Assembly (NCBI GenBank): GCA_963678705.1
Contig: OY783207.1
Location: 3,162,001 to 3,226,000 of the forward strand
From: Panorpa germanica
Taxonomy: Eukaryota; Arthropoda; Insecta; Mecoptera; Panorpidae
Direction: 5' to 3'
Length of the DNA stretch: 64,000 nucleotides
Shown: positions 12,946-25,038 of the stretch, one piece after another
How the letters are laid out: the number at the start of each line of letters is the position of its first letter
How positions within the stretch are numbered: position 1 is the first letter of the stretch
Translations under genes and position numbers: made by a program
The notes under the pieces: generated by a model
Database searches by the model: none
Told to the model about the DNA's origin: nothing
What the model saw: only the letters and a program-made list of their open reading frames with translations

Positions 12946-13310
12946 AAAAATCTATACAACGTATATATGTTTTTTTCCCATAACCTCAATATCGTGTACT
13001 AGCATATTCTTCTTTCATAATTATATAATTAGCATTTATAATTATTCTATGTTTGTATGGAGCAATGCAGCGTTGGCTTAAGCTTGCAGGACTCTGTTGC
13101 GAGATGGATTACGTTATGGCGAATAGGTCATTCGAGTTCGTTTGAAATAATGAAATATTGGTCCCCATTAAGGCACCATCGAAATCAGCGTGTCTCAACG
13201 AACGCGTGACTGGTCCTTTTAACATAAGTATTTAATCTGTAGATTTAAAAATGTATTTTAATAACAAATGATATTTTGACAATTTATTCCCATCAATATC
13301 TGTTTCTTCT

Positions 13311-13983
13311 TAAGGGGGGTTCCTTCTTATTGTTGTACAACATATTAAGTTTATTGTGTAAAAATTTAAAGTCAATTGGAGTAAAACTGTCGGAGATATA
13401 GAGTTTCAAGTCTTCACATACTTCATTAATTTGAAACTTTTAAATGCAGTTTCCCACACTTAGCTTTTCAGAGTCGGTGCCCTCTCTAACTCAAAATCTA
13501 TTACACCGATTCTTTTGAAATTTTGCACACTTTTTCTTTACATAAATGCCGAGGTAACGCTGTCTGTCTTTATTCATTTTATATTTTAAACGTATTTTAA
13601 AATAACAAAGTTTCTGATTTTTTTAATGAAAAATCGGTATTTTGACTTTTAAGTGCTGTAAATAATTGAGAAAGCAATATAAAAATAAAAACTCGACAGC
13701 TTTACCTGCAGAAACTTATCAACTAATGAAATCATTGTGGTTTTTCGATTTCAGAAAATCCAGTGACGAGTTATGAGTGGCACAACAATGTTATTTTTTT
13801 TTGTGACGTCTGCGGAGATTCGCTGTCAATGTCTCATTTCTTGATATTTATTTATGAAAATTTCACAAAGTATTCTTCAAATGTTATTTTATCATGTAGT
13901 AATTATAGAAATAATTATATATTACCTGCGCCGTCAAAAAACATTATCGAAAATATGCTCCTTTTTTATCGTTTTGACCTTAA
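13311..13983 (+). repeat. Family B repeat with exon-like CDVCGD frame
   Basis: Family B in order: ATTAAGTTTATTGTGTAAAA, GTAAAACTGTCGGAGATATA, AGTCGGTGCC.TCTCTA, a palindromic block starting GAGGTAACGCTGTC, then TTTTTCGATTTCAG and a frame reading ...SYEWHNN.. C-DVCGDSLSM-HFLIFIYENF.., ending TTTTTATCGTTTTGACCTT. The open frame runs past the repeat to 14188. Relatives lie at 17981, 21026 (reverse) and 23391. The frame has a run-length change between copies, so it is not simply a working gene. It is a non-autonomous element that may carry a captured exon. Confidence 0.65.
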
Positions 13984-15687
13984 TGCTCTAATGAAAATTC
14001 GAAGTTATTCACATTGTCGAACATTCACGGGTGCAGCCATCTTGTTTTTATGCAATATCTCCTTACCAGTGAGTCCTACGATAAAAATAGTTATTACCAA
14101 TCTAAAAGAGGACTTAATTTCCTATAATTTGTGCACACAACATTTAGATGTATACCTGATAGTTATTGATTTGTTATCGGTCAATTAAATCTAGTTATGA
14201 TTCAAAACAGCAAATGCATGTGGTTGCAATTGTATGTTTGAGTTCAATATTAATAATTTGCAAATGGCCTTTATAGGTCCCACTCCCTCCTACAGGAGAG
14301 ACCAGGTCCCCCTCCTACAGGAACTAAAGATCAAAACCATTGTCCAAAAATAAAATGATAAAAATGATATAAAAATATAAACTTTCTATAAAATATTTTT
14401 TGAAATATTTGTCATGTTACACAGTCGTTCAGCTTGAGCGCGTGTGTTGTATAAAAGTAACGGGCTGTAAAGTCAACAGCGGCGGTCAGGGGGCGGAAGC
14501 GGGACTAGAGAAGTCAGGAGAGTCAGGGGGACATTCAGAAGAGTACACTTAAAATAATTTATACTCCTTATACTAAGAATATTTAGTGGGCAGAACGCGA
14601 GTGGGTGACTTAACTTGCTGGAAGATGTGTTGTAAAAGTATTTCGTTTCAGTGAACAAACAAACTATAAAAATAATCAATATCCTCTGATAGAAAGCACT
14701 CCCCTAACTAATATTAAAATAGGAAGCAACAGATTGCACCCTTATCAATAATACCCTTTACATAAATACGCATATTACACCCTATTCCCCTATGGGGTTA
14801 CTAAAAATAAACTAATGATTATTTTTTTTATTAATGATTAACTTGTTACTTCCTCCCCCTAGTTTTATCAACCGTGGCTCAATAAATGACTTAGGTTTGG
14901 GATTCATTGCGTGTTGCACGAAATAATTTGATTGTTGAATGGTAATTTAGCTAAGTAAGTCATTAAAGTAATCGAGTAGGAAGCTACGTACTGCACTAGT
15001 TGATAGGTTATGAGCATATAGAAATTCAAGTATTTTGAGAAAAAGTTAAAGCGACATCTATTGGTTGATAGAAAAGTAAATTATGTTTTATAGAATGATG
15101 AATTGGATCTTGTAGCCTTGGGTAGAATGTATTCATTTTGTATTTTTACATTTTCTTATAATTGTTTAATTTTCTTGACAACGCTGTGCTTTACCTAATT
15201 TACAATTAGTTTTCCTCATGCTTTCCTCGTTCTCTCTTTTCTTTCTCTTTACTTCCATCCTCTTACTTTACTCTTGCGAGTTTAAACCACTCCATCTTCT
15301 CTCGACACCTACTTTTTATGTGCTCCAATTTTTCCTGTTCTTTCCCACACATCATGCATGTTTTCTTGTCCTCTTTCCCTCAATACCTGTTTTCTTTGTT
15401 ACCTAGTGTAAACCTTGCGATATTCTAGTTTCTTTACTTCCCCGTTTTTCTAGGTTCTTTCCTTCAATTTACAAAATAAATTTAAAATTATGAATTTAAA
15501 ATTAAGCGAATCTTTTTCAATTTACACACAATTTCATTTTAAGTGTTACAACCACATGTACATTTTACATTTTCTTAATAAATTTTTAACATTTTTTAAA
15601 TTCTCTTCTTCCTTTTCAAAGTTGGTCTTCCTCTACTGCTTCCTCCTTACTTCCACCATCTATTCGTTTTAATTATATCTTTGATTT
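13984..15687. other. Intergenic DNA, no gene seen
   Basis: Positions 14460-14540 are locally GC-rich (CAGCGGCGGTCAGGGGGCGG) without a lasting frame. Positions 15210-15670 are pyrimidine-rich (TTCCTC, TTTCTT runs), which explains the hydrophobic-looking open frames there. Confidence 0.5.
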
Positions 15688-15755
15688 GGAACATTTTGGA
15701 GTCACTTTGACATCATATTGAAGATGCGTATGATTTTTTTGTTATGAAACAATTC
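15688..15755 (-). mobile_element. Family C fragment
   Basis: Matches the end of family C read in reverse: ACATTTTGGAGTCACTTTGA, CATATTGAAGATGCGTATGA. The rest of the element is missing; family D begins 18 bp later. Confidence 0.65.
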
Positions 15756-15772
15756 AATTTGATTTTACTAGT

Positions 15773-15930
15773 TCAAGGAAATATCAGGGATATGAACTAC
15801 AAATAGCAAAATCACTTCACCTGGCCTCACTACCGTACCAGTATTGAATGAAGTTGTAAATAAACCATTAAAGAAAGACAGAGACAGATATATCTCGTTA
15901 TATTTTTGTTAAAAGCCACAAAAAAGAAAT
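15773..15930 (+). repeat. Family D dispersed repeat copy, partial
   Basis: Starts GTTCAAGGAAATATCAG, GATATGAACTACAAATAGC, then CTACCGTACCAGTATTGAA, CCATTAAAG and GACAGAGACAGATATATC. Similarity fades after about 15930. Confidence 0.6.
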
Positions 15931-16817
15931 TCTTATACAATGAATGTATGACATATTACAGTGATGCTATTTTTGATATCAACATTTTCTTGTTCCGGAT
16001 TTCCAGCTCAGTATAATTCAAGAAACAATCGCATCATTGTACCGCTACTTTTTACGACTGGGGTATTATCAGTATTCAGTTCTGCGTACAGATAAACTGT
16101 TGGTTTACTTATTGGTTTATACCTTGTAGTTGTATAAATATCATCCTTGTTTATTTACAATTTATCAAGCGTCCTGGCGATGAGCGTCGTCAATGACTAC
16201 TTTGTTAATTGTTACTAACCCCTATGGTCTATCATCATCTACTTTGTATGTGTGTACGTCCAAGTATTTACACAACTGAAAACTGCGATCTGTCATGAAT
16301 ACATTATATTATGTTCTGTTTAATATGTTGTGTGTGGAATACGTTGTTAAAGACCTTATTATTATGCACGAATGTTATTTAAAAATATTGATTTTATAAA
16401 AAAGTGGGGTTATGTTGAATCCCTGTGGGATATGTCATATTACATGGTGGTGGTGCAGTATTGATTGTTTTAAATGAACAGAGGCGTTTAGAAATCCGTA
16501 GAAAGCACAAATACTTTGGGCCCTGGGTCTTGTACTCAAATAAAATTTGTTTGTAGCAAAATAACTGTATTTTTTAAGTATTTCTCCAAATAAAATTAGA
16601 AAAATATTGACAAAGATATCACCAGTGGAAAGTATACTTAATGACGTTGTGAACCATGTCCTAATTTCTTTAAAACTGGCCTATATATTGATAAAGGTTA
16701 TCAAAAGCTCAAATATCAAATTGCTTTTTAATAAGTTGCAGTAATATAGAAGATATTAATAAGTAAAAGTGTTGTTTTCATCCTTTTAATCATTAAAGTG
16801 ATGGAATAAATATATTC
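15931..16817. other. Intergenic DNA, no gene seen
   Basis: AT-rich, no supported coding frame. Positions 16660-16800 share scattered words with the left part of family A (CTATATATTGATAAAG, AGATATTAA), so a badly decayed copy is possible. Confidence 0.5.
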
Positions 16818-17028
16818 AAATTTTAAATAGCTACTTCTACTGTTTTGTGACGTTTCTATCACTATTGCTCTTCAATTATAGTTATAGTAGATGGAGTGGT
16901 TTTGCCATTTGTATCCAAAAAAATAGACATTTCATATGAACGATGGTGAGAAACTAAACTCTTTCATGACAAGAAAGTCATGCGCATCTTCAATATGATG
17001 GCGAAGTGACTCCAAAATGTTTACTAGG
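16818..17028 (+). mobile_element. Family C element, variant left end
   Basis: The right end is CCAAAATGTTTACTAGG followed by TA. The left end reads AAATTTTAAATAGCTACTTC then TACTGTTTTGTGACG. The same left end is found inverted in the copy at 27011-27248, so these two form a subfamily. Confidence 0.7.
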
Positions 17029-17980
17029 TACTTTTCTTTCTTTAATTAATAGCTATTGCTTTCTCTAATTACTTTCCATAGTGTTCCACTTGTGTCTTGA
17101 TTATTTGTACCCTTAGCAGGTCCGGAATAACCTTATTATAAGCCTGGTGTAAGCGGTCTTTGTATCCTGTCATAATTGGCCTCGAATCAAGGTCTCGTGG
17201 TTTCTATTTTACTTAACAGTCTGTAAGAATAACGTTACATCACTAACAGTCTATACTTTTTATGCGATTTTCAATTTCTGGATCAATTCAATTTGCACAA
17301 GCATAAGGTAGCGCCACTGTGTCTGAGACAAAAACAAGAACACAGTCGCTCGCCACCAGAGGTCGTGCAAATAATGTTCTAACAGCAACAAGTGTTCGTG
17401 TCTGACACTGTGAAGGCATGTAATACTTACCAACAGGTGATCTTATTACACTGTAAATTGCTTTTACATTTTATTGTAGCAGCACCCACACAATCATAAT
17501 ATTTATCATAGCAACGACAAACGAAAAACTAATCACAAATCATAAACGCGCTGGTACCTACTACAAGCACCAATACCTCGCAAAGAGAAGTGTATAATAG
17601 AAAGCGCAATAGGTATTCTTAAACATAATCCATAATTCAACAAAAATAGTGACTTAAACATTGACCTCTGCAATAAAGAAATCAAACATGTAAGCAATTT
17701 GATTGGGAAACTTTAAACTGATAAAGATGTCTGTAGATTTTTCAGCTGAACATTGTTTTTATTTAGTTACTTTATTCATTACCGACCTTAACCATTGCGA
17801 GGACCCGGACCGGCAGATCTTTGCGAGGCCCTTGCTCTTTGTGTAATTTATGTAAATTTAAAGTAAGTATTTTTGATGATAATTCTTGAGAAATGCAAAA
17901 GTTATAAATAAAAAAATTATAAAAGTTAACAAGCACAAAGACGACAAATATTAATGATGATAAACTAAGGTACATTAAGG
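17029..17980. other. Intergenic DNA, no gene seen
   Basis: No gene supported. The minus-strand open frame at 17772-17975 is low in complexity and has no context. Confidence 0.5.
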
Positions 17981-18617
17981 AGGGTAAGGTTTCAATTTAT
18001 TTATATTATTGTACAATATATTAAATTTATTGTGTAAAAATTTGAAGTCGATTGGAGTAAAACTGTCGGAGATATAGAGTTTTAAGTCTTCACCTCTCTG
18101 ATCTGCTTTCGTGTTACTTTGAAACATTTAAACGCGTTTTCTCACATATACCTTTTTTACAGTCGGTGCCATCTCTAGCTCAAAATCTACTGGACCAATT
18201 CTTTTGAAATTTTGTACACTCTTTCTTTACATAAATGCCGAGGTAACGCTGTCGAGTTTCTTTTTATTTATTAATTTTAACGTATTTTAAAATAATAAAG
18301 TTTCTGATTTTTTTCATGAAAAATCAGTATTTTGACTTTTAAGCGCTGTACAAAATTTAAAAATTAATAAAAAAAGAAAAACTGGACAGCTTTACCTTAT
18401 CAACTAATGAAATCATTTTGGTTTTTCGATTTCAGAAAATCTAGTGATGGATTATGAGTGGAATGTTACTTTTTTGTGACGTCTGCGGAGATTTCCTGTC
18501 AATGCCTCATTTCTTGATATTTATTTATGAAAATTTCACAAAGAATTCTTCAAATGTCATTTTATCATGTAGTAACTTTATCGAAAATATGCTTCTTTTT
18601 TATCGTTTTGACCTGAC
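17981..18617 (+). repeat. Family B repeat
   Basis: Near-complete family B copy with the palindromic block (GAGGTAACGCTGTCGAG at 18238 and its partner CTGGACAGCTTTACC near 18380), an acceptor-like TTTTTCGATTTCAG and the CDVCGDFLSMPHFLIFIYENF frame. It has lost about 30 bp between the Cys motif and the end (after GTAGTAACTTTATCG). The frame runs on into unique DNA up to 18762. Confidence 0.65.
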
Positions 18618-20520
18618 CTGGCAGGATTCAAGTGGGTTTCTACTTGGGTTCTTGCGCAAGGGTGTGAGGCCCCTACAAGAGCGTCAATCTCTTGTTACAA
18701 TCTACAAATGTAAAACAACTCGACTACACCCTATTGAAAAAGTCGCCATAGTAAGTAATTGATTGTTACCCAAAAAGAAATGTATCCTTTGAAGTCCACA
18801 AACAGTAAATAACATTTAAACCGCATGTCGTACATCTGTCATATAAATGTATACGCGAATTGTCATTCGACAATAGCACTTTAGATACGATTGTTTCTGT
18901 ATAAAACTGCATGTGAACGACTATATTAAAGTATCTGGAATTTACAAATTCATGTGTAGCTAATTAAAGCTTTTATTTATACACAATTTCTCACTTAAAT
19001 TTGTCAATTAGTTTTAAATCAAAGTATGATTGTATGTACAGTTATATACTGTTAGATAATGTAGATAAGAATCATATATACGCGGGGTTGGCATTTTCGG
19101 GGGTGCAGGGGATTCAAGGCATCCACTTTGATCAGGTTAATTTCAACCTAACGGAATTTTAAAACTTCGGAAATTATTCGATATACCTACACTTTTTGTT
19201 TTGGAATTTGTAAAAGAAACTACTGCAGTTTTGTATGTTTTATACCGTGATTAATTTAGTGAAAAGATGTACAAATTATTTTGTAGTAGTCATTATATCA
19301 CTTTTAAGTAAAATATAGATAATATTCATGTTTAAAATTGATAAATAAATGTGAAATATGAAATATGTAATGTCCCGTGTTGAATTCTGTGTTCCACGTG
19401 GCACGTGGGAAGGGACGTGAATGGGCATCTCTCTCTAACTCTGCATGATATCATGTCTACGCCTGTGTTGAAGTCACAGCGCTTTCATAAATGATATTCG
19501 ACTATAAAAATACCTTATACAATTCTTTAAAAGATCTTGAAATTTTATTTGAAAGACATTAATGTTATGTATGTAATAGCAATAAAATTTTTACGTAACA
19601 GATAATATTAATGTAATACAAACCTTAAATACATGTAACTGTGTAATAATATATTAAATAGTTACGTTAATTGAGATATAATTACATTTATAACTTCTCC
19701 CTCAATTCAAATTTACCGTCAAGTCAAGGAACTATACAGGAAGACGTAATATCGACGCTAAAGCAATGGTGGTAGTCTTTGTTTTATTTCTCGTTTTGGT
19801 AACGTTAAAGAAGATGACTGGACTCTTGTATCTGCGGATGACCTACTAACAGAACTTGAAACTCCATCGGTACACCAGTACACCAGTCTGTCGAGGTTCT
19901 TGTTCTCTTCAAATATTATCGACGATACATTCAAGTGCAAGAACAGATTCTACATAAGCATTCAGCTTCTCCAGTCAAGTGGTTGCTGTAGCTGTTTAAT
20001 CAGTGGCGGATTAAGACACTCACTGGAATATTAGCGGGCCCCGATATTTAAAGATAGTTAATATATACAACGAAATTAAATACTGTTCATTGGTAAGGCC
20101 ATTTTTTTAAAAACGGCTGGACCGATTTGACTAATTTCTTTTTAAAATGTTCGTAATATTCTTAATAAAGTTTTTAGAGAAAAAATAATTGGAAAATTTT
20201 CACAGGAAATTGGAAAATTTTAGTAAAAACTAAAGGTACTTTCTTCTATGAGATTTTTGCTACTATGTCGTTGCTGATTGTCAAATTGTAAATCAAACTA
20301 ATAGCGAAAAATATGAAATAAATGAGGAAGAAAATAAAAGTCACACACACAAACACAGACGATGATCAACTGGAAAGAAACGAAAGGAATGCAACGATGT
20401 GTTAAAATTTACAGTCAATCGATCGACTACTTTTAGAGTTTTGCGAGCACAAACGTATGCAGGCTGAATTCTTATTTATTGAATTCTTCTTATTAAAAAT
20501 TTATTGACACATCCTTCATA
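18618..20520. other. Intergenic DNA, no gene seen
   Basis: Contains the 47-bp stretch shared with 9805-9851 (18637-18683) and two CACGTG palindromes one base apart at 19395-19407. No coding frame is supported. Confidence 0.5.
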
Positions 20521-20730
20521 CAATGGACTTGTGCCCTATGCCTTAATTTCTATAAACGAGTACTATATATTGATAAAGTGGGTTACTAGAACCTCAAATG
20601 TTTAATTATTTTTTAATAACTCCTTACGTTTTAGGAGATGTTAACAATTAAAAAAGTCATTTTGTCTCTTTAATTATTAAAGGGATTCAACGTTGGACAC
20701 ATTCCAAATGAAATGCATGTGACATATGTA
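20521..20730 (+). mobile_element. Family A element, left part only
   Basis: Starts CAATGGACTTGTGCCCTATG and runs through TATATTGATAAAGTGGGTTA, CTAGAACCTCAAATG and TTTAATTATTAAAGGGATTC, then breaks off at about 20730 after GCATGTGACAT. Confidence 0.75.
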
Positions 20731-21025
20731 AATCCGCTACTGCCTTTCATGGGAATAAGTATTCCTCAAGAATCTAATGTAACCCTAAGAGCGGTCATAG
20801 ACACTGATGAGCAAGGGGCCATTGCCAACTCTCGCAGGCAGCAGTCCATCAGCAAGACAAGGAAAGTGTCACGGATTCTTACGTAGGATGCAAAAAGCTA
20901 TAATTTAGATTAAATAGATATTTTGAATATAACGGAACTACATTTGTAAGCTAAGCAAATTCCATTTCAATAGGACATTATATAATCCCATACTTAATTG
21001 ATCATGTACAGAGCCGAATTATATG

Positions 21026-21707
21026 TAAGGTCAAAACGATAAAAAAGAAGGATATTTTCAATAATGTTTTTTGACGACACAGTTAATATATAATTATTTC
21101 TATGATTACTACATGATAAAATAACATTTGAAGAATACTTTGTGAAATTTTCATAAATAAATATCAAGAAATGAGGCATTGACAAAGAATCTCCGCAGAC
21201 GTCACAAATAAAAGTAACATTGCGGTGCCACTCATAACTCATCACTGGATTTTCTGAAATCGAAAAACCAAAATGATTTCATTAGTTGATAAGTTCCTAC
21301 AGGTAACGCTGTCGAGTTTTTCTTCTTTTATTGATAATTCAATTTTTTACAGCACTTCAAAGTCAAAATATCGATTTTTCATGAAAAAAATCAGAAACTT
21401 TGTTATTTTAAAATACGTTAAAATTAAAAAAATAAAAAAACTCGACAGCGTTACCTCGGCATTTATGCAAAGAAAGAGTGTGCAAAATTTCAAAAGAATC
21501 GGTCCTGTAGATCTTGAGCTAGAGAGGGCACCGACTCAAGTTAAGTGTGAGAAATCGCATTTAAAAGTTTCAAAGTAACACGAAAGAGAGGTGAAGACTT
21601 AAAACTCTATATCTCTGACAGTTTTACTCCAATCGACTTCAAATTTTTACACAATAAACTTAATATGTTTTATAATAATATAAATAAATAAAAAAAATTG
21701 AAACCTT
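21026..21707 (-). repeat. Family B repeat, reverse copy with the best-kept palindrome
   Basis: Reverse-strand family B. The frame on the minus strand (NPVMSYEWHRNVTFICDVCG then DSLSMPHF, ending near YRFDLTYNS) is the cleanest of the four. At 21300-21455 the two arms AGGTAACGCTGTCGAGTTTTT (shown to 20 bases: AGGTAACGCTGTCGAGTTTT) and ACTCGACAGCGTTACCT are near-perfect inverted repeats around TTTTTCATGAAAAA. The plus-strand frame at 21273-21578 is a by-product of this palindrome. Confidence 0.65.
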
Positions 21708-22849
21708 TATGCTGAGAGTTGAGAGTGATTGTTTCGATTATTAATAAATGAATCTTTATAATTATTGCTTTAAAATTGAGAGAACGCTAACAATCAATAC
21801 ATGCTTTAATATGTTTTCACGTAGTGCCCATTTTTTTAGCTCTACCGTTCTTTACCTCTACCTACACTGTAGTATCATTTTAAATCATATTCATAAAAAA
21901 CGTGATATTCAAATTTTCATAAAAAATAAGTAACAATACACCAGAGTTCAAACAAAACAATTCAGAAAAAGTAAACCTTTTTTAAAGTTAAAATTACATA
22001 ACTTAATATTTATTTATTATTATTATATTCTTATTTGTTTATATTACATATTTATAATGGACAAATAAGTCAATTGAGATATAACATAAATAAACTGAAG
22101 AATACTTCGTACACGTGTAACACACCCATCTGAATAAAAGTCAAATGAAATAAGGTTTACAACTGCGCAGTAATAAGTTGTAAGTGTGTTATCAACAAGA
22201 AATTCTGACGGTGTTGGAACCTTATGTACATCTGTTACAAGACACAATTAGTATCATACAAACGTTGAATACTTATTAAGAATAGTGTTTAGAATTTGTG
22301 TAGTCTGAAACCTTACAAAGTGTTTGTCTTATTCAACTACAGCTATACTGTTTTAACCTCGTTTCCGGCAGGGGTTGTTCACCCCAAAATAAAATTTAAA
22401 CTTTCTATTTGAAGAGTATATGTTAATCTTAAAATATACATCACATACAAATGCATTCACTGTAACAGTTTGTATGTGTTGGTATGAAATGTTTGTAACA
22501 TATATGTATATATATATATATGTGTGTATTCGTTTGTTTGAGAAATATACATAATAGTAAAATAAAACGGTACTTTATTCTATTACGAGAAATTTAGGGT
22601 ACCAGCAAACAAAGTTATATAAAAAATAAAATAATTCATATGTGGGAACACACGGGCACGAATGTGGTGGTGTCAGAGGTCAACATATTTATTATACTCT
22701 GGTTTTTGTAAAAGTTGTGTGCTGCTAGAAAAAGGGCGGCCATGCCTGGACTATTACAGTAACAAAATATATAACTTGTTGAATTTTAAGTTGCGTTGTG
22801 ACAAAAAGAAATCAATAGCGAAAGGAAATCATGCATTGTGTTTATCAAC
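21708..22849. other. Intergenic DNA, no gene seen
   Basis: AT-rich with a (TA)n/(TG)n microsatellite at about 22500-22528. No supported gene. Confidence 0.5.
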
Positions 22850-22874
22850 TGACGTTTCTATCACTATTGCACTT

Positions 22875-23388
22875 CAATGGGCTTGTGTCCTATGTCTTAA
22901 TTTCTATAAAAGTGTACTATATATTGATAAAGTGGGTTGCTAGGACCTCAAATGTTCAATTATTTTTTAATAACTCCTTATATGTAAAGAGATATTAACA
23001 ACTAAAAAAGCCATTTTGTCTCTTTAATTATTAAAGGGATTCAACGTTGTACACATTCCAAGTGCATGTGACATCACAATCCTTGTGTAAGGTTACCAAC
23101 CTCACAGCTCATAAATCTCTGCTATATGTATTTATATATCAAAATATCAAATATTATTTGCAGCTATTTCAAGGAACAATCAAATTCCAATATTATGTCT
23201 GCTGTAACAGGGTTAAATAAAATAAAAACTTATTATTCTTTGATTTGAGTTGATTATTTGACTACCAACAGCTACAGAACATTACCACAGCACTGACCTA
23301 CTCAACAAATAACTGACGTTAACATGCATTTCACGTCATACCAATATGGCCGACCATTTCTCGCGCTAAAACTACAATTCAAACTTTT
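22875..23388 (+). mobile_element. Family A element inserted in a family C fragment
   Basis: Starts CAATGGGCTTGTGTCCTATG and is typical of family A up to CTACAATTCAAACTTTTCC. The last ~115 bp are missing and family B begins directly at 23391. Just upstream, 22851-22878 reads GACGTTTCTATCAC, TATTGCACTTCAAT, which is the interior of family C. The element therefore sits in a broken family C copy. Confidence 0.75.
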
Positions 23389-23390
23389 CC

Positions 23391-24037
23391 AGGTTTCAAC
23401 TTTTCTTTTTCTTCATTTTTTTTTTTAATTATTTATATTATTGTACAGCATATTAAGTTTATTGTGTAAAAATTTGAAGTCGATTAAAGTAAAACTGTCG
23501 GAGATATAGAGTTTTAAGTCTTCACCTCTCTGGTCTGCTTTCGTGTTACTTTGAAACTTTTAAATGTGGTTTCTCACACATAGCTTTTTCAGAGTCGGTG
23601 CCATCTCTAGCTCAAAATCTACTGGACCGATTCTTTTGAAATTTTGCACATTCTTTCTTTACATAAATGCCGAGGTAACGCTGTCGAGTTTTTTTAAATT
23701 TTTTAATTTGAACGTATTTTAAAATAACAAAGTTTCTGATTTTTTTCATGAAAAATCAGTATTTTGAAACTTTCAAACTTATTAACTAAAGAAATCATTT
23801 TGGTTTTTCGATTTCAGAAAATTCAGTGATGAGTTATGAGTGGCACCGCAATGTTACTTTTTTTGTGACGTCTGCGGAGATTCGCTGTCAATGCCTCATT
23901 TCTTGATATTTATTTATGAAAATTTCACAAAGTATTCTTCAAATGTCATTTTATCATGTAGTAATTATAGAAATAATATATTACCTGTGTCGTCAAAAAA
24001 CATTATCGAAAATATGTATCGTTTTTTTGTTTATCGT
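23391..24037 (+). repeat. Family B repeat lacking one palindrome arm
   Basis: Starts AGGTTTCAAC, carries the left arm GAGGTAACGCTGTCGAGTTT but lacks the right arm (the partner near ACTCGACAGC is deleted between 23770 and 23785). It then has the GATTTCAG acceptor-like site and the CDVCGDSLSMPHFLIFIYENF frame, which ends at about 24045. Confidence 0.65.
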
Positions 24038-25038
24038 TTTAAACATTAAAAGAATCAATATTTATAAAAAATTCTATACTCAAGTACGTCAAGTACGTTT
24101 TATACCCCTCTTCTTATCAATGAATTGTCATCTCTCTCATACAACAAAGTGTAAAAGAGATGCACAATGCTTACTTTAACAGAAGATCCAATCAAGACTT
24201 GGTGAATGTAACCCAAGCTGTCGTAAAACTAAAATAAATAATCCTTATTTTTGCAAAGTATGTTTTATTAAATTAACACGTGTTCTGTAAGGTTTGTAAT
24301 TTCAGTTAGTTAAGAAATAAAAGTGAAAAGTGATTACAAGTGATAAGATAACGATGGTAAAGGTATTATCTACTTTTATTTACTAAAGATTCGTATCTCT
24401 TCGCAATCGCCACGCCTGAGTGCCTTTACTCTCTACTGTTTATATTATTTGCATTATCTTTTATTGATTTTATACTAATGTAAATTTGTTTTTCCTGATT
24501 CTTAAGAAGATAGTTTAAGTATTATGTTAAAATACCTGTCCTTTACACCTCATACACCTTCTTACAATATGTGTCAAAATTTCATAACATTCTGACTATT
24601 ACTTTATGAGTTACAGTGATTTTAGTGACACTACTTTTTTAATTTTCAAAACAATAGAAAAATCTGAATTTCGTGTGTTGATAAAGCATTGTTTTTAATG
24701 AAGACCATAATGAAAAAAGTGTTTTAAGACAGTCGTGTATATAGGGTGCAGAAACAATAACTGAATTTCGACGCCTTTTAACATATTAGACAGTTTTTAA
24801 TTGCCTATTTTATCCCTATATATACAGATATGGACATAGTGGCAATATTGTTAAGATGAAATGATATCAAGCCCGATTTGATTTAAGAAATTTGTATTTG
24901 AAAATATAACAACACCACGTGCATTACAAAATAGCAAATCGATAATAATTGTAATACACTGTTGCCATCTATATGTAACCCTAGAACTAGTTACGAAGTA
25001 ACATTTCGCCTTAAGGTTTATCATTGTTGCTAAAAAGA
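24038..25038. other. Intergenic DNA, possible distant first exon
   Basis: Mostly AT-rich. At 24350-24365 ACGATGGTAAAGGTATTA could be a very short coding start followed by a splice donor, and might belong with the exon-like frame at 25810. This is a guess. No other coding signal. Confidence 0.3.

Noticed and set aside
13763..14188. 141-codon frame as a gene
   Set aside because: Its first half is family B sequence present four times; the second half is unique DNA that happens to stay open.
22500..22528. TA/TG repeat as a regulatory element
   Set aside because: Ordinary microsatellite without context.
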